This document shows, piece after piece, positions 1 to 6,404 of a DNA stretch of 9,828 nt (positions are counted from its first letter, which is position 1; each line of letters starts with the position of its first letter). Below the pieces are notes generated by a model. That model searched no databases and was not told where the DNA came from. It was given only the letters and a program-made list of their open reading frames with translations. This stretch comes from Actinomycetota bacterium. Lineage in GTDB: Bacteria > Actinomycetota > Actinomycetes > Nanopelagicales > Nanopelagicaceae. The position numbers were made by a program, and so were the translations under genes. The DNA lies in the NCBI GenBank assembly GCA_009705235.1, contig WLCR01000026.1, positions 1-9,828 of the forward strand, given 5' to 3'.

Positions 1-845
1 AGGGTGATTTATTGATCACTAGCGATCGCGGGAAATTAGCAGGTGAGAACCCTCTGCCCGCACTGCGTGCGGTATTTGAATCAATTGAAAAGTTGTCAGC
101 AGATGTCGTTGCTCTTTCCTGTACCGGTCTAAACGGAATGGTTACAGAATCTGCAACTTACGGCGAACTCTGTGCAGAATTTTTTGGAGCAACACAAGTA
201 GCAGTGATCGATGATGGGTTTGCGAGTTTTGTAGGTGCATTAAAGGGTAGAGATGGAGTTGTTTTAACTGTTGGTGGTGGAGTTGTTGCCATTGGTGGAT
301 TGAATGAAAGTTTTACCCACCGTGATGGCTTAGGAAGCACCTTTGGTGATGAAGGTGGTGGTTTCTGGCTTGGAAAAGCTGGCATCACAAAAGCACTTGC
401 AGCAAACCAAGGTCGCCATGATGATCCTGAAATGGCCACATACTTTCGTGATGAAATAGATGTGTATTACAAGTTAAGTGTTTGCGATGGCGCTGAAGCA
501 CAAACTTTTGCTATTAATACAGCCAAGAAGGTTTTAGAAGCAGCAGATGCCGGAATATCTACAGCTACTGCAATTGTTGACGAAGGTGCTTATCTGCTTG
601 CCCAAACGGTTGTGGCAACTTGGTATGGATGCGGTGGAAGTAAGTCAGGTTCCCCTGAAATAGTTATTCAGGGAGGCCCTGCCCGCAATGTTACTTATGC
701 AACCAAGATTGGCTTAGAAATTACTGCAAAGCTACCAAACGCTGTCATCGTGGAATCGCCTAGCGATAATTTAGATGGAGCACTCTGGATCGCCAACAAC
801 ATGCCCCAGGATGTTCCTCTATTGATGATGTGGTCACGCAGTTAA
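1..845 (+). CDS. BadF/BadG/BcrA/BcrD-type ATPase, probable N-acetylglucosamine/glucosamine kinase (5'-truncated by window edge)
   Basis: The reading frame is open to the left edge (GGT GAT TTA TTG at 3-14), so the TTG at 12 is an internal leucine codon and the true start lies outside the window. About 280 codons are visible. The protein belongs to the ASKHA sugar-kinase/ATPase fold of the BadF/BadG group, whose members phosphorylate amino sugars such as GlcNAc or activate enzymes. Visible elements are an Asp-rich VIDDGFAS segment (nt about 204-227) at the usual catalytic Asp position, a glycine phosphate loop TVGGGVVAIG (about 267-296), the hallmark GDEGGGFWLG (345-374), and a C-terminal IQGGP adenosine-type motif (about 666-680). 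The N-terminal GIDGGGT-like phosphate-1 motif is missing because of truncation. Oddly, the second phosphate loop reads GGGV where the family usually has GTGS. Substrate is not determinable. It converges on the CoA-transferase gene 3 bp away. Confidence 0.8.
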   Translation, partial: GDLLITSDRGKLAGENPLPALRAVFESIEKLSADVVALSCTGLNGMVTESATYGELCAEFFGATQVAVIDDGFASFVGALKGRDGVVLTVGGGVVAIGGLNESFTHRDGLGSTFGDEGGGFWLGKAGITKALAANQGRHDDPEMATYFRDEIDVYYKLSVCDGAEAQTFAINTAKKVLEAADAGISTATAIVDEGAYLLAQTVVATWYGCGGSKSGSPEIVIQGGPARNVTYATKIGLEITAKLPNAVIVESPSDNLDGALWIANNMPQDVPLLMMWSRS

Positions 846-848
846 CTA

Positions 849-2078
849 CTACAGAAGACCATATTCGCTAGCTTTTGCAGTTAATTCCTCTCGCACTGAT
901 GGATGTGCTGCATTTTTAATAATGTTGATTGCCTGGTCAGTTTGGCTGTGACCAAAACATGCAGCAACACCTTGTTCGGTAACAACATATGAATGCTGAA
1001 AATGTGTGACATTAGCCTGCAACCTAGGCACGATTGTCGAAACATTTGCTTTGGGATGCCACGATGGAAGTGCGACGAATGATTGACCTCCACGGCTGTG
1101 AAGTGCTCCCACAATGAAATCTGTTGATCCGCCAAAGCCACTATAAATTTTTCCACGAACATGGCTGGCATTAGCTTGATCAGATAAATCAACTTCAAGG
1201 GCGCTATTAATAGATGTCATCTTGGCTTGACGGGCAATTTGACTTGGATCATTAGTACGCTCGGTACGAAGCATGCGAACCTTTTTATTCAGGTCTAGCC
1301 ATTGATACAGCTCTTGGCTGCCAAAGATAAAAGAGGCGGTGATTAAAACTTCTTCATCTAGCGTGCCCGCCTTGGATAGTTCTAAGACTCCATCTGAAAA
1401 CATTTCAGTCCAGATGCGTAATCCTTTTCGCTGCTTAAGAGCTAACAAGACTGCATCTGGAACTCCACCGATTCCTAGTTGTAGCGTTGAATTATCTTCA
1501 ACAAGGGCTGCTATTCGACTACCGATTTCAGCTTGAATATCTGTTATTTGGGTAAGAGGCTTTTCCTGTAACGGTTCATCAACTTCTACTAAGTAATCAA
1601 TCTCGCTGTCATAAATCTGTGAGTCTCCGTATGTATAGGGCATCTGCTTATTGGATTGTGCAATAACCAATCCCCCATGTGCACGCGCCGTTTCGATAGC
1701 GCGGGGCAAGATATTTACTTCGGTGCCAAGGCTTACAGTGTCAAAGCGTTGCTGGGATGTATGAATAAAGACAACATCTGGTCGATAGAAGTTGCGAATC
1801 AAAACTGGTAGCAATGAGAGTCTTGAAGGGATGTATTCAAGTCGCGGATGATTTCGCATAGCTGGTCCCACAAAGGCGGTTTCGTAGGTAACGCCTTCTC
1901 GATCTGGAATCCCAGTGCCGTGAGCATTGAGCATGTGCAATTTAAATTCAGGGATAACTTCGTCAGCAATCGCTAATAATGTACGCGGTGTAGAAAAGTT
2001 TCCAGAGGCGATAATGCGTGGGTTGCTGGGTAAATTTGCGAGAATGCTTTTTAGTTGTTCTGTATTAATCACTCGCAT
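849..2078 (-). CDS. Acetyl-CoA hydrolase/transferase family protein (4-hydroxybutyrate/butyrate-type CoA-transferase)
   Basis: This 409-residue protein has the full-length architecture of the acetyl-CoA hydrolase/transferase family, which moves CoA between short-chain carboxylic acids in the cytoplasm. The N-terminal half (about 1-180) carries the first CoA-transferase domain. The C-terminal half has LGIGGVPDAV (201-210), the TEMFSDG motif with the probable catalytic glutamate E225, GFGGSTDF (314-321) and VVTEQGVA (365-372). E225 would form the glutamyl-CoA thioester known for this family. The ATG at 2078 is chosen because a TAGATT -10 element lies exactly 6 nt upstream and there is no Shine-Dalgarno, suggesting leaderless translation. 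It stands alone between the tRNA terminator and the convergent kinase gene. Acetate, butyrate, propionate or 4-hydroxybutyrate are possible acceptors; the sequence does not decide among them. Confidence 0.88.
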   Translation of the reverse strand: MRVINTEQLKSILANLPSNPRIIASGNFSTPRTLLAIADEVIPEFKLHMLNAHGTGIPDREGVTYETAFVGPAMRNHPRLEYIPSRLSLLPVLIRNFYRPDVVFIHTSQQRFDTVSLGTEVNILPRAIETARAHGGLVIAQSNKQMPYTYGDSQIYDSEIDYLVEVDEPLQEKPLTQITDIQAEIGSRIAALVEDNSTLQLGIGGVPDAVLLALKQRKGLRIWTEMFSDGVLELSKAGTLDEEVLITASFIFGSQELYQWLDLNKKVRMLRTERTNDPSQIARQAKMTSINSALEVDLSDQANASHVRGKIYSGFGGSTDFIVGALHSRGGQSFVALPSWHPKANVSTIVPRLQANVTHFQHSYVVTEQGVAACFGHSQTDQAINIIKNAAHPSVREELTAKASEYGLL

Positions 2079-2094
2079 GGTGCAAATCTATCGT
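2079..2094 (-). promoter_or_regulatory. Probable leaderless promoter of the CoA-transferase gene
   Basis: On the - strand the sequence ACGATAGATTTGCACC leads directly into the ATG at 2078. TAGATT (2090-2085) fits the actinobacterial -10 consensus TANNNT and is followed by exactly 6 nt before ATG, so transcription would begin at or next to the start codon. No Shine-Dalgarno is present. I see no good -35. The same ACGATAGA at the same distance precedes the FAH-family gene at 4677. Confidence 0.55.
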
Positions 2095-2101
2095 CTGACG
2101 T

Positions 2102-2149
2102 AAAACAAAAATCTCTCTTCCCGCACATTTGCTGTGTGAGAAGAGAGAT
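2102..2149 (-). terminator. Rho-independent terminator after tRNA-Glu
   Basis: The arms 2140-2149 and 2111-2120 form a perfect 10-bp inverted repeat (ATCTCTCTTC / GAAGAGAGAT). Inside it a further stem of about 7 positions, with one A·C mismatch and a T·G wobble, closes on a GCAAA loop. On the - strand the hairpin is followed at once by the T-tract TTTTGTTTT (2110-2102); on the + strand there is no T-run. It begins 5 nt after the CCA end of tRNA-Glu, so it ends the gltX/tRNA transcript and separates it from the CoA-transferase gene. Confidence 0.9.
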
Positions 2150-2154
2150 ATCAG

Positions 2155-2230
2155 TGGTAGCCCCGAAGGGATTCGAACCCTCGTAGCTGACTTGAGAAGC
2201 CAGAGTCCTAGGCCGCTAGACGACGGGGCC
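2155..2230 (-). tRNA. tRNA-Glu (anticodon CUC), CCA encoded
   Basis: The - strand from 2230 folds as a cloverleaf. The acceptor arm GGCCCCG pairs with CGGGGCT (a G1·U72 wobble), with discriminator A73 and an encoded CCA at 2157-2155. The anticodon stem CTGGC/GTCAG closes the loop TTCTCAA, placing CTC at positions 34-36. The T-arm contains GGTTCGAATCC. The mature body is 73 nt plus CCA. It decodes GAG. It lies 55 nt downstream of tRNA-Gln and directly before the terminator, so it is probably co-transcribed with gltX and tRNA-Gln. Confidence 0.96.
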
Positions 2231-2285
2231 ATGCCTGTAAAAATTACTAGGACAAAACGTTATTAAGTTGTAGTGCTGTACTGCG

Positions 2286-2357
2286 CTGGGGTACCAGGAC
2301 TCGAACCTAGACTTACTGAACCAGAATCAGCAGGGCTGCCAATTACCCCATACCCCA
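2286..2357 (-). tRNA. tRNA-Gln (anticodon CUG), CCA not encoded
   Basis: The - strand from 2357 begins TGGGGTA, which pairs with TACCCCA (2293-2287), followed by discriminator G73 (2286). The anticodon stem GCTGA/TCAGT closes the loop TTCTGGT, giving anticodon CTG. The T-arm contains GGTTCGAGTCC. The next bases are CGC rather than CCA, so the 3' CCA must be added by the tRNA nucleotidyltransferase. It decodes CAG. It starts 61 nt after the gltX stop with no terminator between them; a 5-bp hairpin (2366-2370/2380-2384) in the spacer has no T-tract. Confidence 0.96.
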
Positions 2358-2418
2358 AGGTTTACCCGAACATGGTTTATTCGGCCTTGTATTGCAAGAG
2401 CAAAGAATACCAGCGGAT

Positions 2419-3891
2419 TTATAGTGCCAATCCCGCGTTGATACGCAGTAAACAGGCCTCTTTGCCCAGTAATTCCATTGATTCAAATAATGGCGGCGAG
2501 ATCGTGCTGCCTGTGGTTGCAATGCGCAAAGCGGTAAATGCAATACGTGGCTTTAGCGCCATCTCTTCGATCAATGATGCGCGCAGTACCGCCTCAATGT
2601 TTTCGTGGTTCCACACGGTGACAGTTTCTAACTCTTTAAGTGCGCGCTTTAGGATCGCCTTAGATCCCTCATCTGTAATCTTTGAAACTGATTCAGTTTC
2701 TACTGCAAACTTTGTCGTAAATAAGAATTGCAGCATCTTTGGTACTTCATTAAGCATGATGATGCGCTCTTGAATCAAAGGCAAGGCCTTCTTCACCAAC
2801 TCAATTTCAGCATCTGTGCCTGTAATGACATTAGCCTTCGTCAAAAATGGTAATGACCATTTTAGGAATTCATCTAATGTCAGAGCACGGATTTTGTCAC
2901 CGTTGATGGCTTCAAGCTTTTTCATGTCAAAGCGCGCAGGTGAACTATGAACTTTTTCGACAGTAAACATCTCGGTCAACTGTTTCATGGTGATGTTTTC
3001 TACATCATCCCCCGGTGACCATCCCAGCAATGCAAGATAATTACAGATTGCTTCTGGCAAGAAGCCCATCTCGCGATACCAAGCGATTGAAACTTCGCCA
3101 TTTCGCTTTGACAGCTTTGCGTTGTCTTGACCCATAACAAAGGGAAGGTGTGCAAATACTGGGTAATCAGCTGGTGCAACGCCCATAGCCTGATACACGC
3201 GAATTTGTCGTGGCGTAGATGACAATAAATCTTCTCCGCGCAATACGTGCGTGACCTTCATGAGAACGTCATCTACTGCAACAGCTAGTGTGTACAGCGG
3301 TGAACCATCGGCGCGGACTAAGACAAAGTCCGGGACAAAGTTGTGATCAAATGAAACATCTCCGCGAATCAAGTCATTAAAGGTTGTGCTGCCATCTGGC
3401 ATACGCATGCGGACTACGGCTCCACGGCCTTCGGCCTTATATGCGGCAATTTGATCTGCAGTTAGTTCGCGGCAATGTCCGTTATAACCCGGTGCGACAT
3501 TTGCTTTACGTTGTGCTTCTCTAACCGCTTCTAACTCATCGGGTGAGCAATAGCAGTGATAAGCATCTTTTTGATCTAGAAACTTTTGTGCCCAAGTCGC
3601 ATAAATATCTAAACGCTGAGATTGCAAATATGGACCATTATCGCCACCGACTTCAGGACCCTCATCCCAATCCAGACCAAGCCATTTCAGAGTATCGATA
3701 GCTGCGTTGATGTACTCATCTGTTACGCGAGTTGTATCGGTATCTTCGATACGAAATAGGAATGTTCCACCTGTGTGACGGGCATATGCCCAATCAAATA
3801 AGGCGGTACGAATGTTTCCAACATGCAAATCACCTGTTGGAGATGGGGCGAAACGAACCTTAACTCGGTTTGTAGAATTTAATTGCGACAT
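2419..3891 (-). CDS. gltX: Glutamyl-tRNA synthetase (GluRS)
   Basis: This 490-residue class I aminoacyl-tRNA synthetase activates glutamate with ATP and charges tRNA. The N-terminal Rossmann catalytic domain begins RFAPSPTGDLHVGNIRTALF, with HVGN (23-26) as the HIGH signature; RIEDTD (47-52) is typical GluRS. The second ATP signature is KLSKRNG (259-265). The rest to 490 is the helical anticodon-binding part, and length is normal for bacteria. A zinc-type pattern is incomplete: C113, C115 and C140 are present, but residue 142 is Glu where the E. coli enzyme has His. The ATG at 3891 follows the TAA of the upstream FAH gene with no gap, and an AAGGTGAG Shine-Dalgarno lies about 10 nt before it. 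Actinobacteria generally use a non-discriminating GluRS plus GatCAB, so it probably charges both adjacent tRNAs; that is inferred from lineage and location. Confidence 0.97.
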   Translation of the reverse strand: MSQLNSTNRVKVRFAPSPTGDLHVGNIRTALFDWAYARHTGGTFLFRIEDTDTTRVTDEYINAAIDTLKWLGLDWDEGPEVGGDNGPYLQSQRLDIYATWAQKFLDQKDAYHCYCSPDELEAVREAQRKANVAPGYNGHCRELTADQIAAYKAEGRGAVVRMRMPDGSTTFNDLIRGDVSFDHNFVPDFVLVRADGSPLYTLAVAVDDVLMKVTHVLRGEDLLSSTPRQIRVYQAMGVAPADYPVFAHLPFVMGQDNAKLSKRNGEVSIAWYREMGFLPEAICNYLALLGWSPGDDVENITMKQLTEMFTVEKVHSSPARFDMKKLEAINGDKIRALTLDEFLKWSLPFLTKANVITGTDAEIELVKKALPLIQERIIMLNEVPKMLQFLFTTKFAVETESVSKITDEGSKAILKRALKELETVTVWNHENIEAVLRASLIEEMALKPRIAFTALRIATTGSTISPPLFESMELLGKEACLLRINAGLAL

Positions 3892-4677
3892 TTACTGTGC
3901 ACTCACCTTGTTAGTTAGTTCGCCAAGTCCTTCAATAGTCATCGTTGCTTTTTCACCAGCAACCATAGGACCAATGCCCGCAGGTGTACCGGTCAAAATA
4001 ATGTCGCCAGGTAGCAAGGTCATAACACGTGAAACAAAGTTAATAATTGTTGGTACATCAAAGATCATGTCGCTAATCTGCGCAGATTGCTTTACTTCTC
4101 CTGCAATGACCGCTGTGATCTTTTGTGTTCCGGGCACAAAATCTGTGTCAACCCAAGGGCCAATTGGGCAAAATGTGTCAAAGCTCTTTGCCCGTGTCCA
4201 TTGTCCATCTTTTTTCTGCAAGTCTCGGGCGGTCACATCGTTTGCAATTGTGTAGCCAAAGATCACATCATTGACCCGTTCTTTTGGAACATCTTTACAA
4301 ATTCGACCGATAACTATTGCAAGCTCTGCTTCGTGATCAATGCGCTCAGACATCTCTGGCCACACAATTGTGTCGTTAGGACCAATGACTGATGTGTTTG
4401 GCTTTAAGAAAATAATTGGTTCATCAGGTACTACCCCACCCATTTCAGCGGCATGATCGGCGTAGTTCTTACCAATGCACACCACTTTTGATCTAGGGAT
4501 GATCGGTGCCAACAAGCGCACCTTGTTTAATTCAATAGTCGCTGCGGTTTTTTGAATTCCAGAATAAATCGGATCACCGCTGATGATGCTGATAATGCCA
4601 TCATCTTCCAGAACGCCAAAAAGTGGATCTTGGCCTAAGCCAGCATCTGGGCCAGGGGTGAATCGAACGATACGCAT
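3892..4677 (-). CDS. Fumarylacetoacetate hydrolase (FAH) family protein
   Basis: This 261-residue protein is a cytosolic FAH-fold enzyme. The family includes 2-hydroxyhepta-2,4-diene-1,7-dioate isomerases, acylpyruvate hydrolases and oxaloacetate decarboxylases. A short N-terminal domain (about 1-58) precedes the catalytic domain, which opens with KVVCIGKNYADHAAE (64-78). The metal ligands fit the family spacing: E116 and E118 in DHEAELA and D147 in YTIANDVTARD. K164 in AKSFDTF and the LLPGDIILTGTPAGIG loop (221-236) complete the active site. The ATG at 4677 is supported by a -10 hexamer exactly 6 nt upstream, and it follows the CNNM stop by 15 nt. Its stop TAA abuts the gltX start. The same FAH-gltX neighbourhood occurs in mycobacteria (Rv2993c-Rv2992c), from memory. 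Exact substrate is unknown. Confidence 0.92.
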   Translation of the reverse strand: MRIVRFTPGPDAGLGQDPLFGVLEDDGIISIISGDPIYSGIQKTAATIELNKVRLLAPIIPRSKVVCIGKNYADHAAEMGGVVPDEPIIFLKPNTSVIGPNDTIVWPEMSERIDHEAELAIVIGRICKDVPKERVNDVIFGYTIANDVTARDLQKKDGQWTRAKSFDTFCPIGPWVDTDFVPGTQKITAVIAGEVKQSAQISDMIFDVPTIINFVSRVMTLLPGDIILTGTPAGIGPMVAGEKATMTIEGLGELTNKVSAQ

Positions 4678-4693
4678 GTGCGCATTCTATCGT
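4678..4693 (-). promoter_or_regulatory. Probable leaderless promoter of the FAH-gltX-tRNA unit
   Basis: On the - strand ACGATAGAATGCGCAC leads straight into ATG at 4677. TAGAAT (4689-4684) is a near-ideal -10 element with exactly 6 nt to the start codon, which predicts a transcript beginning at the ATG. There is no Shine-Dalgarno. The element sits in the 15-nt gap and just touches the TAA of the CNNM gene. It matches the CoA-transferase promoter in ACGATAGA and in spacing. No convincing -35 at 16-18 nt was seen. Confidence 0.6.
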
Positions 4694-5970
4694 TACTCAG
4701 CGTCCTCAATCTCTTCAACAAGGCGCTCAACTAGAACAGATGAAATTCTGCGACGACGACCCTGTGGGCGCTCTGATGTAATCGAGAAGCCGTGCCATGA
4801 AATTGTCGATCCAGCAATTGGAACACGGCCAAGCTTTTGCGCCATTAATCCACCGATACTGTCAATATCGTCAAACTCGTCTTTTTCAAACTCAATCTTT
4901 AGCGCATCAGCTAAATCTTCAATATGCAGAGATGCCTTTGCGCGACCTTTATCAGGACTTAACCAAACAAACTCTTCTTCACCATCATCAAACTCATCTT
5001 CGATTTCGCCAACAATTTCTTCGATGATGTCTTCGATTGTGATGATTCCGGCGGTACCACCGTATTCATCAACAACAATGGCAAGGTGAATTTGGTTCTT
5101 TTGCATTTCCTTCAATAAATCATCAGCCATCTTGATTTCTGGTACAAAATTGGCCGGGCGCATTAGCTGTTCGATCTTTTCTGTGTGTTCGGCCTCGTGG
5201 TGATCAAGTGCCCGCTTTGCTAAATCCTTTACATAAACGATTCCAACAATGTTGTCGATGCCATCGCCAATAACTGGAATACGTGAGTACCCACTGCGAA
5301 GTGCAAGTGACAAGCCTTGACGCAGGCTCTTATCTTTTTCTACCCACACCATGTCAGTGCGAGGAACCATTAATTCGCGAACCAAGGTGTCGCCTAGTTC
5401 GAACACTGAGTGAATCATTTCGTGTTCGCCAGATTCCACAAGACCACGTTCATGAGCCTGATCTACCAGATCTCGAAGTTCAGCTTCAGAAGTAAATGGA
5501 CCTGATCTAAAACCCTTACCTGGCGTCAAAGCATTTCCAACTGCGATCAGAAGTTTTGTTACTGGACCCAACAAGAAAGCCAACCCGTAAGCGACAATAA
5601 TTCCGTATCGGGCGTACTTATGTGGTTGTTGCTTGCCTAATGTACGTGGGCCAACACCAACAACAACGTATGAAAGTACAACCATAATCGCAACAGTTAA
5701 CGCCATAGCCTGAGCGCTTGGATAATTACGAAGTAAAATAACAGCCAGCAAGACAGTTGCCGTAAATTCGCACAGTTTACGAACAAGCAAGATTACATTC
5801 AGATATCTGGCCGGTTGCGCTGTGTATTTGCGCAACAAAGCTGTGCCACGCTTTCCTTCAATCTCTTCTATGACCACACGAGAAATCGAGGTCAAGGCAG
5901 ACTCAGATGCAGCTAAGAATCCCGCAAACACAAGCAGGACGATGATGCTGACTATCGCTATGGGGCTCAT
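4693..5970 (-). CDS. CNNM/CBS-domain membrane protein (CorC/HlyC 'hemolysin' family)
   Basis: With the ATG at 5970 the protein has 425 residues. The DUF21/CNNM membrane domain spans about 1-150, with hydrophobic segments near 4-22, 57-81, 88-107 and 122-145 and the signature AASESALTS followed later by VGVGPRTLGKQ. A CBS pair follows (about 200-325), with MVPRTDM in the first repeat and GGTAGIITIEDIIEEIVGEI from 304 in the second. After an acidic linker comes a CorC/HlyC-type C-terminal domain (about 335-420). The family is linked to Mg2+/Co2+ transport or homeostasis; the 'hemolysin' label is historical. I prefer ATG 5970 over an upstream TTG at 5985, because it makes an ATGA overlap with the ybeY stop and has AGAAAGG just upstream. 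It ends the hrcA-led gene run. Confidence 0.93.
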   Translation of the reverse strand: MSPIAIVSIIVLLVFAGFLAASESALTSISRVVIEEIEGKRGTALLRKYTAQPARYLNVILLVRKLCEFTATVLLAVILLRNYPSAQAMALTVAIMVVLSYVVVGVGPRTLGKQQPHKYARYGIIVAYGLAFLLGPVTKLLIAVGNALTPGKGFRSGPFTSEAELRDLVDQAHERGLVESGEHEMIHSVFELGDTLVRELMVPRTDMVWVEKDKSLRQGLSLALRSGYSRIPVIGDGIDNIVGIVYVKDLAKRALDHHEAEHTEKIEQLMRPANFVPEIKMADDLLKEMQKNQIHLAIVVDEYGGTAGIITIEDIIEEIVGEIEDEFDDGEEEFVWLSPDKGRAKASLHIEDLADALKIEFEKDEFDDIDSIGGLMAQKLGRVPIAGSTISWHGFSITSERPQGRRRRISSVLVERLVEEIEDAE

Positions 5971-6404
5971 AAACCTTTCTGCCAATCTCTTACTATTTTT
6001 TCTTGCAGGTCAAACATCACTTTTTCTTCCGCCTTATCTGCATGGTCGTACCCAAGAATGTGCAACAAGCCATGTGTAGCCAAAATATAAATCTCATGTT
6101 CTATTGGATGTCCCTGTTGTTTTGCTTGTTCTGCAGCAACAACTGGGCTTATAACAATGTCACCAAGTGTTACGGCTTCCCCTGGGGTATCAGGCATATC
6201 CATCGGAAATGAAAGCACATCTGTACTACCTGGCTCATCCATCCATTTGATGTGAAGTTCGGTCATGTAATCATCGTCAACAAAGGACACATTTATTTCA
6301 CACTCAGGATTTAGCTGCAGCTCTAATAAGGCAAAAGTGAGTAGAGAGTTTATTTCAGTGGCCGGAACTAACTGCCCTGAAGTGTTTATTACTTCAATTG
6401 TCAT
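5967..6404 (-). CDS. ybeY: Endoribonuclease YbeY (16S rRNA 3'-end maturation)
   Basis: This 145-residue protein matches the UPF0054/YbeY metalloprotein family, which acts in 16S rRNA 3' maturation and ribosome quality control. The zinc-binding signature HGLLHILGYDH is intact, with ligands H111, H115 and H121. The conserved PGSTDVLSFPMD lies at 58-69, and GDIVIS at 81-86. Length is normal. The ATG at 6404 overlaps the phoH stop as ATGA, and the stop TGA overlaps the ATG of the CNNM gene in the same way. There is no Shine-Dalgarno of its own, so it is probably translated by coupling to phoH. The phoH-ybeY-CNNM order is conserved across many bacteria. Confidence 0.97.
   Translation of the reverse strand: MTIEVINTSGQLVPATEINSLLTFALLELQLNPECEINVSFVDDDYMTELHIKWMDEPGSTDVLSFPMDMPDTPGEAVTLGDIVISPVVAAEQAKQQGHPIEHEIYILATHGLLHILGYDHADKAEEKVMFDLQEKIVRDWQKGL

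Noticed and set aside
881..1198. A second-frame - strand open frame inside the CoA-transferase gene
   Set aside because: It is fully embedded in a well-supported gene and has no recognisable domain.
2366..2384. Short inverted repeat (5-bp arms, 9-nt loop) between gltX and tRNA-Gln as a terminator
   Set aside because: The stem is only 5 bp and no T-tract follows on either strand.
2418..2423. TATAAA on the - strand at the gltX stop as a promoter for the tRNAs
   Set aside because: There is no matching -35 at 16-18 nt, and it would give a leader of over 50 nt before tRNA-Gln; chance occurrence in AT-rich sequence is likely.
2273..2773. A + strand open frame of 166 codons across tRNA-Gln and the gltX 3' end
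   Set aside because: It runs antisense through a clear tRNA and the gltX coding sequence and resembles no protein family.
5971..5985. Upstream TTG start for the CNNM gene
   Set aside because: The ATG at 5970 gives the ATGA overlap used by its neighbour and has AGAAAGG just before it; the TTG has no suitable ribosome site.
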